64,000 nucleotides of DNA, taken from Alteromonas aestuariivivens. Its GTDB lineage: Bacteria > Pseudomonadota > Gammaproteobacteria > Enterobacterales > Alteromonadaceae. Under the pieces are notes generated by a model. The model had not been told where the DNA came from and did no database searches. It saw nothing but the letters and a program-made list of their open reading frames with translations. The stretch lies in NCBI RefSeq assembly GCF_003367475.1, contig NZ_QRHA01000001.1:62001-126000 (forward strand), read 5' to 3'. The position numbers and the translations under genes are program-made. Of this stretch, positions 26,525 through 35,983 are shown in pieces. How positions within the stretch are numbered: the first letter of the stretch is position 1; each line of letters opens with the position of its first letter.

Positions 26525-27283
26525 ATGATAAAGGTGCTGGTGGCCGACGATGAATGTCTGGCCAGGCAAGCTATAACCATACCACTAGGCCGGCGACCTG
26601 ATGTTGGAGTTGTTTACGAAGCCGCATCCGGCATACGTGCACTTGAACTGGCCGAAGCTCACTCACCAGATGTGGTGTTCCTGGACATCCAGATGCCCGG
26701 TCTTAGCGGCATTGAAATTGCGAGTCGACTTCAGGGTAAGGCGGCAATTGTGTTTGTTACTGCATATCAGGAGTTTGCCGTATCTGCATTCGAGCTTGGC
26801 GTAGCCGATTATTTACTTAAACCGGTTAGCGAAATTCGACTGTACGGAGCGCTGGACAAGGCACTGAAAACATATCCCCCCGGGAATGCTTACTGGCCTC
26901 AGCAACCCAGGCATGGCGCGGAGAGCCAAAGTGGCGGGTCGATGGCCTATAAAACCCGCCTCGTTATAAAGGAGCCCGGGCGTATTCGTCTGGTGGATGT
27001 GAACGATATTAGTTACATAGTAGGGGCGGGAAATTACGCAGAAGTACATTTGCTGGATGGCAGTGCCATTTTGCACAGAGAAACCATGACCAGTCTCGAA
27101 CACCAGCTTGACCCCGTGGTATTCGTGCGAATTCATCGTTCATCAATAGTGCGTTGTGGCCACATCGCAGAATTACGGCCCACCAACAACGGGGATTACG
27201 CTGTCCTGCTCAAGCAGGGGCAGGCACTGACACTGTCCCGCAGAAACAAACACAAACTGGCGTTCTTACTGGGCGATCATTGA
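26525..27283 (+). CDS. LytTR-family response regulator
   Basis: This 252-residue protein has an N-terminal receiver domain: acidic pair at ADDE, phospho-acceptor Asp in VVFLDIQMPGLSG near residue 57, and Lys in YLLKPV. A linker of about 30 residues leads to a C-terminal LytTR DNA-binding domain at about 145-250 (VNDISYIVGAGNYAEVHL, then FVRIHRSSIVRCGHIAEL). Such proteins bind direct-repeat sites to control uptake, virulence or competence genes. No LytS-type kinase is adjacent. It is transcribed away from the large TonB receptor gene, which makes that receptor its most probable target; this is inference from position. Confidence 0.9.
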   Translation: MIKVLVADDECLARQAITIPLGRRPDVGVVYEAASGIRALELAEAHSPDVVFLDIQMPGLSGIEIASRLQGKAAIVFVTAYQEFAVSAFELGVADYLLKPVSEIRLYGALDKALKTYPPGNAYWPQQPRHGAESQSGGSMAYKTRLVIKEPGRIRLVDVNDISYIVGAGNYAEVHLLDGSAILHRETMTSLEHQLDPVVFVRIHRSSIVRCGHIAELRPTNNGDYAVLLKQGQALTLSRRNKHKLAFLLGDH

Positions 27284-27346
27284 TTAACCATTCAGCAACA
27301 CGGTTCGCTGTGAGTTGCTGAATGGCGCTGGTCACCGAGTCTGGCG

Positions 27347-28759
27347 TCAGCCTGCAATATCCAGTTCTTTGAGTTTGCGGGTCAGTGTGTTTCTTCCCCA
27401 TCCCAACCGTTTTGCCGCGTCCTGCTTGTGGCCATGGGTGTATTGTAATGCTCGCTCCAGCATCACTTTCTCAAATGTCAGCATGGCATCATTGAGAATG
27501 TTGTAGTTGCCATCCCGCAGTTGTTTGTCGGTCCAGGTTGCCAGCAGTTCCGGCCAGTCGCCCGCCTGCTCGCTGACCGTTTCCAGCCCGCTTTCCGAAT
27601 GTATTTCGGGTGGCAAATCGCCGGGTAACACTTCCTGACCACTGGCCATAACGGTTAACCAGCGACAGACGTTCTCAAGCTGACGCACGTTACCGGGCCA
27701 GGCGAGCTGAGTCATCAGCTTTTCGGTTTCTTTGCTCAGAGACTTGGTTTCTACGTTCAGCTCCTTGGCCGCCGTTCGCAGAAAATGCCGGGCAAGTAAC
27801 GGAATGTCTTCTCTGCGTTCAGATAAGGACGGTATATGAATACGGATTACATTGAGCCGGTGGAAGAGATCCTCACGAAACTTGCCTTCAGCGACACGCT
27901 TTTCCAGATTCTGGTGGGTGGCAGCAATAATTCGCACATCCACGGTGACTGACTGATGCCCCCCAACACGATAAAATTGTCCGTCTGCGAGTACACGAAG
28001 CAATCGGGTTTGCACGTCCAGTGGCATGTCTCCTATTTCGTCGAGAAACAGGGTGCCACCGTTGGCTTGTTCAAAGCGGCCCTGACGGGCTGTCTGTGCG
28101 CCGGTAAAGGCGCCTTTTTCATGGCCGAAAAGTTCAGACTCCACCAAATCGGCAGGAATGGCAGCCATATTAAGGGCAATAAACGGATTCGCCGCCCTGG
28201 GGCTATGCCGGTGCAGTGCCTGGGCAACCAGCTCTTTACCCGTACCGGACTGGCCGTTTATGAGCACGCTAATGGATGAACGCGAGAGTCGGCCAATGGC
28301 GCGAAATACTTCCTGCATGGCCGGGGCTTCACCGATGATCTCGGTACCTGGTTCCTCATGCGGAGCCTGGCTGCTGCGGCTTTGTTCTCTGGCGTGAGCC
28401 AGGGCTCGCTGCACCAGAGTAACGGCTTCATCCACATCGAAAGGTTTGGGGAGATACTCAAACGCACCACTTTGATAGGCATTAACCGCGCTGTCCAGAT
28501 CCGAGTGCGCCGTCATTATGATCACCGGAATATTGGAATGGGTACTGTGAATTTCTTTCAGCAGGGTCATTCCGTCCATCTGCGGCATGCGAATGTCTGA
28601 GACAATCACCTCTGGTGCCTGGCCGCTGTGAAGTTGCAACAGCAAATCCTGGGGGTTTTCAAAACAACAGCAGGCAATATTGGCCACTTGCAGGGCCTTT
28701 TGGAGTACCCAGCGTATGGAGCTGTCGTCATCCACTATCCAAACGGACTCATTATTCAT
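27347..28759 (-). CDS. ntrC: Nitrogen regulation response regulator NtrC
   Basis: This 470-residue sigma-54 activator has three parts. A receiver domain carries Asp54 in [11 protein letters not shown]. An AAA+ domain has Walker A GQSGTGKE near residue 168 and the sigma-54 contact loop KGAFTGAQ near residue 215. A C-terminal Fis-type helix-turn-helix ends in [20 protein letters not shown]. When phosphorylated by NtrB under nitrogen limitation it activates glnA and related promoters. Its ATG overlaps the ntrB stop by 4 bases. Likely target sites are visible before glnA (32154-32191) and before ntrB (29856-29944). Domain order and length match the family fully. Confidence 0.97.
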   Translation of the reverse strand: MNNESVWIVDDDSSIRWVLQKALQVANIACCCFENPQDLLLQLHSGQAPEVIVSDIRMPQMDGMTLLKEIHSTHSNIPVIIMTAHSDLDSAVNAYQSGAFEYLPKPFDVDEAVTLVQRALAHAREQSRSSQAPHEEPGTEIIGEAPAMQEVFRAIGRLSRSSISVLINGQSGTGKELVAQALHRHSPRAANPFIALNMAAIPADLVESELFGHEKGAFTGAQTARQGRFEQANGGTLFLDEIGDMPLDVQTRLLRVLADGQFYRVGGHQSVTVDVRIIAATHQNLEKRVAEGKFREDLFHRLNVIRIHIPSLSERREDIPLLARHFLRTAAKELNVETKSLSKETEKLMTQLAWPGNVRQLENVCRWLTVMASGQEVLPGDLPPEIHSESGLETVSEQAGDWPELLATWTDKQLRDGNYNILNDAMLTFEKVMLERALQYTHGHKQDAAKRLGWGRNTLTRKLKELDIAG

Positions 28760-29838
28760 ATCGCCGACTCCTTTCTGTCGATGGGTAGATAGAGCACAAA
28801 TTCGGTGTGGCCTGGCCGGCTGTCAACATCAATCTTGCCTCCGTGATGGTTTATAAGTGTTTGGGCAATGGACAGACCCAGTCCGCTGCCATTCCGCTTG
28901 CTACTGACCATGGGATAAAACAGCGTATCCCTGATGGATTGCGGAATGCCCGGACCATTGTCAATAATAGTGAGCTTTGCCACCAGAGGATGACGCTTTC
29001 CGTGCATGGTCATTTGCCGTTCAATGCGGGTTACCAGCCTGATTTGTGGGTCAGGCGTGCGATGTTCTGCCAACGCTTGCATGCTGTTGCGGACTATGTT
29101 GAGTACCGCTTGCTGGATCATATCCTGGTCAATGTGAATGTCCGGTATACTGGGGTCGTAGTCCCGAATAATGGTTACCGGTGTTTCCGAATCGACTTTC
29201 ATCAAAGTCCGAACTTTTTCCAGCGCCTGATGCAGGTTGCTCCACTGCAATCGCGGAAGGGAATTGGGCCCCAAAAGTCGGTCAACCAGATTTCTCAATC
29301 TATCAGACTGTTCAATGATCATCTGGGTAAATTCGCGCTGGCCTTCGGTGGGCAGTTCCTTCTCCAACAGTTGCGCTGCGCCGCGAATGCCGCCAAGGGG
29401 GTTTTTGATTTCATGGGCAAGGCCGCGTATCAGTTCCCGTGCGGCATAGTGCTGGGCGTTTTGCAGATTTTCCCTGGATATGCGGTTTTGCTGATCGATC
29501 TTTTTCACTTCAAACAACAACAGCCGGCCTTGTTCGGTGTTGAGATTGGTAACGGTTAAATCGGCGAGTACATAGCGGTTATCTTTAAAGGCAAGCCTGA
29601 CTTCATTTTCGGTAAAGTCTTCGCCACGGCGAAACGCTGCGCGCAATCTGGATTTGTCCAGCGAATGCGGCATGAGAAAATCTGACAGCGGATGGCCATA
29701 CAATTGTTTTGTACCCGTTTCGAACAGCGCTTGTCCTGCATGGTTGGCGTACTTGATGATCAAATTACCGTCAATCATTACCAACGCCGTATTCAGGCTG
29801 TCCAACAAATGGGTTGCTTCTAACTCGGTGGCCTGCAT
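28756..29838 (-). CDS. ntrB: Nitrogen regulation histidine kinase NtrB
   Basis: This 360-residue soluble kinase and phosphatase controls NtrC in response to PII protein. It has an N-terminal PAS domain (residues 10-115). The dimerisation and phosphorylation domain carries the H-box HEIKNPLGGIRGAAQLL near residue 141. The ATPase domain has the N-box region IVRNSMQAL, the G1 box DNGPGIP and the G2 box GSGLGLSIAQTL. There is no membrane helix, as expected. ntrC follows with a 4-base overlap. Two matches to the NtrC binding consensus lie 18-34 and 90-106 bases upstream of its ATG, suggesting autoregulation. Confidence 0.96.
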   Translation of the reverse strand: MQATELEATHLLDSLNTALVMIDGNLIIKYANHAGQALFETGTKQLYGHPLSDFLMPHSLDKSRLRAAFRRGEDFTENEVRLAFKDNRYVLADLTVTNLNTEQGRLLLFEVKKIDQQNRISRENLQNAQHYAARELIRGLAHEIKNPLGGIRGAAQLLEKELPTEGQREFTQMIIEQSDRLRNLVDRLLGPNSLPRLQWSNLHQALEKVRTLMKVDSETPVTIIRDYDPSIPDIHIDQDMIQQAVLNIVRNSMQALAEHRTPDPQIRLVTRIERQMTMHGKRHPLVAKLTIIDNGPGIPQSIRDTLFYPMVSSKRNGSGLGLSIAQTLINHHGGKIDVDSRPGHTEFVLYLPIDRKESAI

Positions 29839-29855
29839 GCCGAGCTGTTCTCCTT

Positions 29856-29872
29856 TGCACTCTTATGGTGCG
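29856..29872. promoter_or_regulatory. NtrC binding site upstream of ntrB (proximal)
   Basis: TGCACT-N5-GGTGCG matches the NtrC consensus TGCACC-N5-GGTGCA at 10 of 12 fixed positions with exact spacing. It ends 18 bases before the ntrB start, a position better suited to repression than activation, as known for the E. coli glnL promoter. Confidence 0.75.
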
Positions 29873-29927
29873 AAAATTTTAAAACTCAGTTCATTGCGGT
29901 TCAACCCTGGTGGAGATCAGTTTTGTC

Positions 29928-29944
29928 TGACCCCCTATGGTGCG
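29928..29944. promoter_or_regulatory. NtrC binding site upstream of ntrB (distal)
   Basis: TGACCC-N5-GGTGCG matches the NtrC consensus at 9 of 12 positions with exact spacing, 72 bases from the proximal site. It lies in the short gap between the DUF4124 gene and ntrB. Confidence 0.55.
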
Positions 29945-29965
29945 CCAGTTACCTAACGCCAACCG

Positions 29966-30493
29966 CTAATTTCGATTAATTAACACTGATGGTTTGTGAT
30001 AATACAGTGTCTGTTCTGAGCTAGATGCAAGAGTCTTGCCCGTATTGTCCAGAAGTTTAACTAAGAACTGGTGCGCACCACGATTGATCCCCTGAAGCTG
30101 AAAAACGCCACTGGAATTGCTGCTGACGGCACTGCCGTCAAACCAAAGTTCGTATATGGCGTCGTTTCCCAGTTCACTTTGCGCCTCGATGGTGAGCATG
30201 CCCTGTGTATTGCGGATGGTTGCTTCAGGTTGGGGCGAAACAATTCGTACCTGGTATTGTTGGGGGGGGAGTTGATTGAATCTTCTGCTTTCTATAGGTG
30301 GTGGAGGGGGGGTCGCCATTCCCTGAGCTGTATTGGCTGTGGAACTGCTTAAGATCACTTCCTCAGCATTGGGGCCCGGCTGGTCAGTGTAAACTACGCT
30401 GCCATCGTCTTTTACAATTTTGTACAGCGGACCTGCCGACGCAAATGTTGCAGTTAATATTAGTAAAGCGCATGCGTGGTTCAGTCTTGTCAT
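29966..30493 (-). CDS. Exported DUF4124 protein
   Basis: This 175-residue protein has a signal peptide (ACALLILTATFASAG) and then the DUF4124 core LYKIVKDDGSVVYTDQPGP. A proline-rich linker (PPPPPI) and a beta-rich C-terminal region that looks like an immunoglobulin-type fold (VRIVSPQPEATIRN to LASSSEQTLYYHK) follow. DUF4124 proteins are periplasmic and of unknown function. The gene sits between glnA and ntrB on the same strand, a neighbour pattern I recall from other gammaproteobacteria. A terminator precedes it, so it probably has its own promoter or depends on readthrough from glnA. A link with nitrogen control is possible but not shown. Confidence 0.8.
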   Translation of the reverse strand: MTRLNHACALLILTATFASAGPLYKIVKDDGSVVYTDQPGPNAEEVILSSSTANTAQGMATPPPPPIESRRFNQLPPQQYQVRIVSPQPEATIRNTQGMLTIEAQSELGNDAIYELWFDGSAVSSNSSGVFQLQGINRGAHQFLVKLLDNTGKTLASSSEQTLYYHKPSVLINRN

Positions 30494-30546
30494 GGAGTTG
30501 CCCTGCTCTGATTGGCTTTATTGTCAATATAGTACATGTCCGGGTA

Positions 30547-30572
30547 CAAAAAAGCCCGCGTATGCGGGCTTG
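30547..30572 (-). terminator. Terminator of glnA
   Basis: On the minus strand the stem AAGCCCGC-ATAC-GCGGGCTT is followed by a run of six Ts. It starts 23 bases after the glnA stop and precedes the DUF4124 gene. Confidence 0.88.
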
Positions 30573-30594
30573 TTATTGGCGGTAATACCTGTGA

Positions 30595-32004
30595 TTACAC
30601 GCTGTAGTACATGTCGAACTCAACTGGGTGAGTGGTCATGTTCAGCTTGGTCACGTCTTCTGATTTCAACGCGATGTATGCGTCGATCATACCGTCAGAG
30701 AATACACCACCAGCTTTCAGGAAGTCACGGTCGCTGTCCAGAGCTTCCAGAGCCATTTCCAGTGAGCTTGCAACAGTTGGAATTTCCGCTGCTTCTTCTG
30801 CTGGCAGGTCATACAGGTCTTTGTCCATTGAATCGCCAGGGTGGATCTTGTTCTTGATTCCGTCCAGGCCAGCCATCAGCATTGCTGCAAATGCCAGGTA
30901 TGGGTTGGCAGTCGGATCAGGGAAGCGAACTTCAATACGGCGTGCTTTTTCACTGGTTACGTGAGGAATACGAATAGATGCAGAACGGTTACGTGCAGAG
31001 TATGCCAGCATTACCGGAGCTTCGAATCCAGGAACCAGACGCTTGTACGAGTTAGTGGAAGCGTTTGCGAACGCGTTGATTGCGCGAGCGTGCTTGATGA
31101 TACCACCGATGTAGTACAGAGCTTCGTCAGACAGACCTGCGTACTTGTCACCCGCAAAGATGTTTACGCCGTCTTTGGAGATAGACTGGTGGCAGTGCAT
31201 ACCAGAACCATTGTCACCAACCAGAGGCTTAGGCATGAAGGTGGCGGTTTGGCCGTAAGCGTGCGCTACGTTGTGTACAACGTACTTGTAAATCTGGATT
31301 TCATCCGCTTTGGTTACCAGGGTGTTGAACTGGCAAGCGATTTCGTTCTGGCCTGCAGTGGCTACTTCGTGGTGATGAGCTTCGATAACCAGCCCCATTT
31401 CTTCCATAACCAGGCACATGGCGGCACGGATGTCGTGAGCAGAGTCTACTGGAGGAACCGGGAAGTAACCGCCTTTAACACCTGGGCGGTGGGCCATGTT
31501 GCCACCTTCGAAGTCTTCACCGGAATTCCATTTGGCTTCGGCTGCATCGATTTTGTAGAAAGAACCGGCCATGTCAGTGTGGAATTTCACATCGTCAAAC
31601 AGGAAGAATTCTGGCTCTGGACCGAAGAAACAGGTGTCACCGATACCGGTGGATTTCAGGTATTCTTCTGCGCGGCGTGCAACAGAGCGAGGATCACGAT
31701 CGTAACCTTCCATAGTAGAAGGCTCGAGGATGTCACAGCGAATGTTAACCTGGGTTTCTTCTGCGAATGGATCCAATACTGCTGTAGCTGGATCAGGCAT
31801 CAGAACCATGTCGGATTCGTTGATGGTTTTCCATCCGGCGATGGAGGAACCGTCAAACATTTTACCTTCTTCAAAAAAGTCTTCATCCACAGTGCGTGCC
31901 GGGATTGAGACGTGCTGCTCTTTACCTTTGGTATCGGTAAAGCGCAGATCAACAAACTTCGCTTCACTTTCTTTAATCAGTTCTAATGCCTTTTTTACTG
32001 ACAT
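30595..32004 (-). CDS. glnA: Glutamine synthetase, type I
   Basis: The 469-residue enzyme makes glutamine from glutamate, ammonia and ATP. It begins [20 protein letters not shown] at 32004 with GGAGG just upstream; an earlier in-frame ATG at 32052 is not needed. Motifs include FDGSSIAGW, the metal and nucleotide loop [10 protein letters not shown] and the adenylylation region KDLYDLP with its Tyr near residue 398, so control by adenylyltransferase is expected. The dodecameric cytoplasmic enzyme is the first half of the GS-GOGAT cycle; gltBD at the end of the window supplies the second half. A sigma-54 promoter and NtrC sites precede it. Confidence 0.98.
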   Translation of the reverse strand: MSVKKALELIKESEAKFVDLRFTDTKGKEQHVSIPARTVDEDFFEEGKMFDGSSIAGWKTINESDMVLMPDPATAVLDPFAEETQVNIRCDILEPSTMEGYDRDPRSVARRAEEYLKSTGIGDTCFFGPEPEFFLFDDVKFHTDMAGSFYKIDAAEAKWNSGEDFEGGNMAHRPGVKGGYFPVPPVDSAHDIRAAMCLVMEEMGLVIEAHHHEVATAGQNEIACQFNTLVTKADEIQIYKYVVHNVAHAYGQTATFMPKPLVGDNGSGMHCHQSISKDGVNIFAGDKYAGLSDEALYYIGGIIKHARAINAFANASTNSYKRLVPGFEAPVMLAYSARNRSASIRIPHVTSEKARRIEVRFPDPTANPYLAFAAMLMAGLDGIKNKIHPGDSMDKDLYDLPAEEAAEIPTVASSLEMALEALDSDRDFLKAGGVFSDGMIDAYIALKSEDVTKLNMTTHPVEFDMYYSV

Positions 32005-32075
32005 CGTGTCCTCCAGGTTATTACTTAATAATGTGAAGTGATCCTTGGCCACTCCTACAAGTTAGGATTCGGTGA

Positions 32076-32092
32076 AGCGATATTCATGCCAG
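32076..32092 (-). promoter_or_regulatory. Sigma-54 promoter of glnA
   Basis: On the minus strand CTGGCATGAATATCGCT has GG and GC separated by exactly 10 bases and matches the -24/-12 consensus except for two positions. Transcription would start near 32065, giving a leader of about 60 bases. The spacing to the NtrC sites upstream is right for an enhancer-driven promoter. Confidence 0.8.
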
Positions 32093-32153
32093 CTATCCGC
32101 TAACGAATAAGTAAGGGATAGAAGGGGACTGGGATGCAATAAAGGCCAAGTTT

Positions 32154-32191
32154 TGACTCATTATGGTGCATAATAGGATCTTTATGGTGCA
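32154..32191. promoter_or_regulatory. Paired NtrC binding sites of the glnA promoter
   Basis: Two 17-base sites, 32154-32170 and 32175-32191, each end in a perfect GGTGCA half-site preceded by a weaker left half. Their centres are 21 bases apart, two helical turns, and about 97 and 118 bases upstream of the predicted start. This is the usual place for NtrC enhancers. Confidence 0.75.
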
Positions 32192-32466
32192 GCCAGTGGT
32201 TCGCCTCAACTCCTAGCCTAGAGGAAAGTGTGCGGCATCGCTAGAGGCTGAATACAAGATTTTGGTAGAAAATTACTACATTCGAACCGTTGTGCGCGTC
32301 AGAAGTGTGGAATTGTTGGCTTTAAGTTCCGAACTTAAAAAAAACTGGCGCATTTGGTCTGGATTTTCTGTACAATCCGCGCACATTTTTTCTATTCCAA
32401 TCTAGCAACACGAGTTGTGCGGCTTATTCCGGCCTCGTCGTACAGATTTATACAGGCTCCGACCTC

Positions 32467-34302
32467 ATGAATACCACTGACATTAGTAAATTAAGAAATA
32501 TTGCGATCATTGCGCACGTTGACCACGGTAAAACCACCCTGGTAGACAAACTGCTTCAGCAGTCCGGCACGCTGGAGAGTCGCGGTGAAGTCCAGGAGCG
32601 AGTCATGGATTCCAATGACATCGAAAAGGAACGCGGTATTACCATTCTGGCTAAAAATACTGCAATCAACTGGAATGACTATCGCATTAATATCGTAGAC
32701 ACCCCCGGACACGCCGATTTTGGCGGTGAAGTTGAGCGGGTTATGTCTATGGCGGACTCTGTACTGTTGCTGGTTGATGCTCAGGAAGGGCCAATGCCAC
32801 AAACCCGTTTCGTAACCCAGAAAGCCTTCGCGCAGGGTTTGAAGCCAATTGTGGTTATCAACAAAATCGACAAGCCCGGTGCGCGCCCTGACTGGGTAAT
32901 GGACCAGGTGTTTGATTTGTTCGACAATCTGGGTGCGACTGATGATCAGCTGGATTTTCAGGTGGTTTACGCCTCGGCTTTGAATGGCTGGGCTTCAATG
33001 GATTCGGACGTAACCGGAACCGATATGACTCCTCTGTTTGAAACCATTGTCGAGCAGGTTTCCGCACCACAGACCGATGTAAATGGTCCTTTCCAGATGC
33101 AGATCTCTCAGTTGGACTACAATTCCTACGTGGGTGTTATCGGAGTTGGCAAAATCACCCGTGGTAGCGTTAAGTCAAATCAGCAGGTGACTGTGGTTAC
33201 CGCAGACGGTAAGACCCGTAACGGTAAAGTAGGCCAGGTACTGGGCTACCTCGGTTTGGATCGCCACGAAACAGACTCTGCCAGCGCCGGTGATATTATT
33301 GCCATTACCGGTCTGGGTGAGCTGAAGATTTCCGATACCATCTGCGACGTTAACCAGGTTGAAGCACTGCCTCCGCTTACGGTCGATGAGCCTACAGTAA
33401 CGATGACTTTCCAGGTCAACACCTCACCGTTTTCCGGTAAAGAGGGCAAGTACGTTACCTCACGTAATATCCTTGATCGTCTGCGTGATGAACTGGTGCA
33501 CAACGTGGCTTTGCGCGTTGAAGAAACCAGCGATCCGGACAAGTTTCGTGTATCCGGTCGTGGTGAGCTGCACCTGGGTATTCTGATTGAAAACATGCGT
33601 CGTGAAGGTTACGAACTGGCGGTATCCCGTCCGGAAGTAATCCTCAAAACTGTTGATGGTGAGTTGCAGGAACCGTTTGAAACCCTGACCATCGACTGTG
33701 AAGAAGAAGATCAGGGCTCCATCATGGAACAGCTTGGCCAGCGTAAAGCGGAAATGCGCGATATGTCTCCGGACGGTAAAGGTCGGGTGCGCATGGACTT
33801 CATCATTCCAAGCCGTGGCCTGATTGGTTTCCAGACCGAGTTTATGACTCTGACTTCCGGTTCCGGATTGCTGTATCACACGTTTGATCATTACGGTCCT
33901 CACAAAGGTGGCAAAATTGGCCAGCGTAAAAACGGTGTATTGATTGCCAATGCCGCCGGTAAAGCGCTGACCAACGCCCTGTTTAACCTGCAGGAGCGTG
34001 GCCGTCTGTTTATCGGGCATGGTGTGGAAGTGTACGAAGGTATGATCATCGGTATTCACAGCCGTGACAACGATCTCACCGTTAATGCTCTGAAAGGCAA
34101 GCAACTGACTAACGTGCGTGCAGCAGGTACTGACGAAGCGCAGAACCTGGTACCACCAATCGTTATGTCTCTGGAGCAGGCGCTTGAGTTTATTGATGAC
34201 GATGAACTGGTTGAAGTGACTCCACAGAGCATTCGCATCCGTAAGAAATTGCTGACCGAAAACGAGCGTAAACGCGCTTCGCGGGAAAAAGACAAAGCAT
34301 AA
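32467..34302 (+). CDS. typA: Ribosome-associated GTPase TypA/BipA
   Basis: The 611-residue translational GTPase helps 50S subunit assembly and growth under stress such as low temperature. The G motifs are clear: G1 [11 protein letters not shown]3 [15 protein letters not shown] and G4 NKIDK. EF-G-like domains and the BipA-specific C-terminal domain follow ([19 protein letters not shown], then [12 protein letters not shown]). It is divergent from glnA, the arrangement found in E. coli. A strong terminator follows, so it is transcribed alone. Length and motifs indicate an intact gene. Confidence 0.97.
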   Translation: MNTTDISKLRNIAIIAHVDHGKTTLVDKLLQQSGTLESRGEVQERVMDSNDIEKERGITILAKNTAINWNDYRINIVDTPGHADFGGEVERVMSMADSVLLLVDAQEGPMPQTRFVTQKAFAQGLKPIVVINKIDKPGARPDWVMDQVFDLFDNLGATDDQLDFQVVYASALNGWASMDSDVTGTDMTPLFETIVEQVSAPQTDVNGPFQMQISQLDYNSYVGVIGVGKITRGSVKSNQQVTVVTADGKTRNGKVGQVLGYLGLDRHETDSASAGDIIAITGLGELKISDTICDVNQVEALPPLTVDEPTVTMTFQVNTSPFSGKEGKYVTSRNILDRLRDELVHNVALRVEETSDPDKFRVSGRGELHLGILIENMRREGYELAVSRPEVILKTVDGELQEPFETLTIDCEEEDQGSIMEQLGQRKAEMRDMSPDGKGRVRMDFIIPSRGLIGFQTEFMTLTSGSGLLYHTFDHYGPHKGGKIGQRKNGVLIANAAGKALTNALFNLQERGRLFIGHGVEVYEGMIIGIHSRDNDLTVNALKGKQLTNVRAAGTDEAQNLVPPIVMSLEQALEFIDDDELVEVTPQSIRIRKKLLTENERKRASREKDKA

Positions 34303-34317
34303 TAAATGCAAAAAAAA

Positions 34318-34340
34318 GGCGGGAACTTCCCGCCTTTTTT
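34318..34340 (+). terminator. Terminator of typA
   Basis: A 7-bp GC-rich stem (GGCGGGA with TCCCGCC, loop ACT) is followed by six Ts and lies 15 bases after the typA stop. The A-run on its left side means it could also work in reverse. Confidence 0.92.
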
Positions 34341-34378
34341 ATAGCAGGAACACACCAGAAAAACGGAAATTGTGATTC

Positions 34379-34762
34379 ATGCCCTCCAATACCATTGCTG
34401 TGATTGACGACGATCCCGTCGCCATGGAGATCCTGTGTCGCACACTGGAAAAATTCTTTGATGCCACAGTGCTGGCGTTTCCCGATAGCCGCCAGGCACG
34501 GGATTTTCTTATGCAGGCAACTTCCCGATCGCTGGATGTGATCATCAGTGATCAGAACATGCCCCATCTGAATGGCCTCAGTTTGCTGCAGTTTTGTCGC
34601 GCTCAGGAGTTATCCATACCCTTTATCATGGTGACAGCGGACGCGCTTCGTGACGATGTGTTAGCCGCCAGGGCTCTAGGTGCTGTGGCTTTCTTTGCCA
34701 AGCCAGTGGTACTTCCCGACCTGATCGAAAAAATCCGGGGATTGCTCGAAACTAAGATGTGA
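34379..34762 (+). CDS. Single-domain response regulator
   Basis: The 127-residue protein consists only of a receiver domain. The acidic pocket is IDDDP, the phospho-acceptor Asp lies in DVIISDQNMPHLNGLSLL near residue 61, Thr is in MVTADAL and Lys in FAKPV. There is no output domain, so it works by protein contact or as a phosphorelay intermediate, as CheY and Spo0F do. No kinase or Hpt gene is adjacent; the Hpt-HD-GYP protein at 21918 is the nearest candidate partner in the window, though nothing ties them directly. It is expressed separately from typA because a terminator intervenes. Confidence 0.88.
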   Translation: MPSNTIAVIDDDPVAMEILCRTLEKFFDATVLAFPDSRQARDFLMQATSRSLDVIISDQNMPHLNGLSLLQFCRAQELSIPFIMVTADALRDDVLAARALGAVAFFAKPVVLPDLIEKIRGLLETKM

Positions 34763-34846
34763 TTTTTCAGTATAACTCCAGACTGGTATCAGCCAGCGGG
34801 AATCATTACACTGGGCAGCTCAGTTTTCTCAGGAGTCAGAAAATCC

Positions 34847-35983
34847 GTGTCGTACAGTTTTGACAATCCCCCTTCCCGGCAGGGTACCTTTGCCTTGAAA
34901 TGGCAGCGTTACGAAGGCAAGGACATCATCCCTACGTGGATAGCCGATACCGAATTTCGCTGCGCCGATCCAATCCTGGAAGCCCTGAACGCCCGTGTTG
35001 AACACGGTAACCTGGGGTATACCTTACCCGCCAACTACGAGCCTGCCAACCGGGCGGTGATGCGCTGGTTGCGTGACAAACATGGCTGGAAAATTGAAGC
35101 GGACTGGATAGTCTGGAACCCTGGGGTAGTGCCCGCCTTTAATGTGGTGTGTAAGGCGTTTTGTGAACCGGGTGACAAGGTGATTGTTCAGACACCGAAT
35201 TACCCGCCTTTGCTTGCAGCTCCAAGGCTCAATGGGTTGGAGCGGATTGATATTGGCACTGTTGAACGGGAAGGGCGCTGGACACTGGATTTTGATGCTT
35301 TGCAGGAGCAGGCTGCTGATCCCAAAGCCAAGTTACTGATCCTGTGTAACCCAATGAATCCCGTGGGCAGTGTATTTACCCGGGAAGAACTGGACAGGGT
35401 GGCTGATATTTGCCAGCAAAATGACGTATTACTCTGTTCTGATGAAATTCATTGTGATTTGATCCTCGACACTCAGATAAAACACGTACCTGCTGGAAAG
35501 CATCCTCTGCTGGTGCAGAACAGCATAACCCTGATGGCTGCGAGCAAAACATTTAACGTTGCAGGATTGGGAACGTCGTTTGCCATCATTCCCAACCGTC
35601 GCCTTCGCCAGCAGTTTACCCAGGCCGCAGCAGGCATAGTACCCTGGGCTAACGTACTGGGCCTGGTTGCCACGGAAGCGGCATTTACCCAATGCGATGA
35701 CTGGCATCAGGCTGAGTTGGAATACCTGCGGGAAAATCGTCGAATTCTGGTTGAATCCATCAATGCCATCAAAGGGCTGAGAGTGCTTCAGCCACAGGCG
35801 ACCTTTCTGGCCTGGATAGATGCCAGCGGTTTGGGGGTTGATAACGTTCAGAAGTGGGCCGAAGAGCGCGGGGTAGGGCCTTCACCAGGCGCGGATTTTG
35901 GGAATAACCAGTGTTTCCGTATCAATTATGGTTGCAGCCGCGCTATGCTGAAGGAAATAGTTTCCCGGTTAAGTGCTAAATAA
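34847..35983 (+). CDS. PatB/MalY-type C-S lyase (cystathionine beta-lyase)
   Basis: The 378-residue fold-type I PLP enzyme matches the MalY/PatB group. Useful marks are TWIADTEFRCADPILEAL at the start, the cofactor region CNPMNPVGSVFTREEL, SDEIHCDLIL, and the Schiff-base Lys in AASKTFNVAGLGTSF. These enzymes split cystathionine or cysteine conjugates to pyruvate, ammonia and a thiol. The start is GTG at 34847 with AGGAG at 34830-34834. Its 3' end overlaps the convergent Nramp gene by 15 bases. Biosynthetic versus catabolic use cannot be told from the sequence. Confidence 0.88.
   Translation: MSYSFDNPPSRQGTFALKWQRYEGKDIIPTWIADTEFRCADPILEALNARVEHGNLGYTLPANYEPANRAVMRWLRDKHGWKIEADWIVWNPGVVPAFNVVCKAFCEPGDKVIVQTPNYPPLLAAPRLNGLERIDIGTVEREGRWTLDFDALQEQAADPKAKLLILCNPMNPVGSVFTREELDRVADICQQNDVLLCSDEIHCDLILDTQIKHVPAGKHPLLVQNSITLMAASKTFNVAGLGTSFAIIPNRRLRQQFTQAAAGIVPWANVLGLVATEAAFTQCDDWHQAELEYLRENRRILVESINAIKGLRVLQPQATFLAWIDASGLGVDNVQKWAEERGVGPSPGADFGNNQCFRINYGCSRAMLKEIVSRLSAK

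Larger units (their letters stand above)
32005..32466. other. glnA/typA divergent control region
   Basis: This 462-base region holds the glnA regulatory elements listed separately on its left side. On the right, TACAAT at 32371-32376 is a plausible -10 for typA, with no strong -35. No gene is seen. Confidence 0.6.

Noticed and set aside
30841..31908. 355-codon frame antisense to glnA
   Set aside because: Lies wholly inside glnA and its translation looks like an antisense shadow of a highly expressed gene.
32130..32150. Alternative sigma-54 site TTGGC-TTGCA on the minus strand near 32140
   Set aside because: GG and GC are separated by 8 rather than 10 bases; the site at 32076-32092 has the right spacing.
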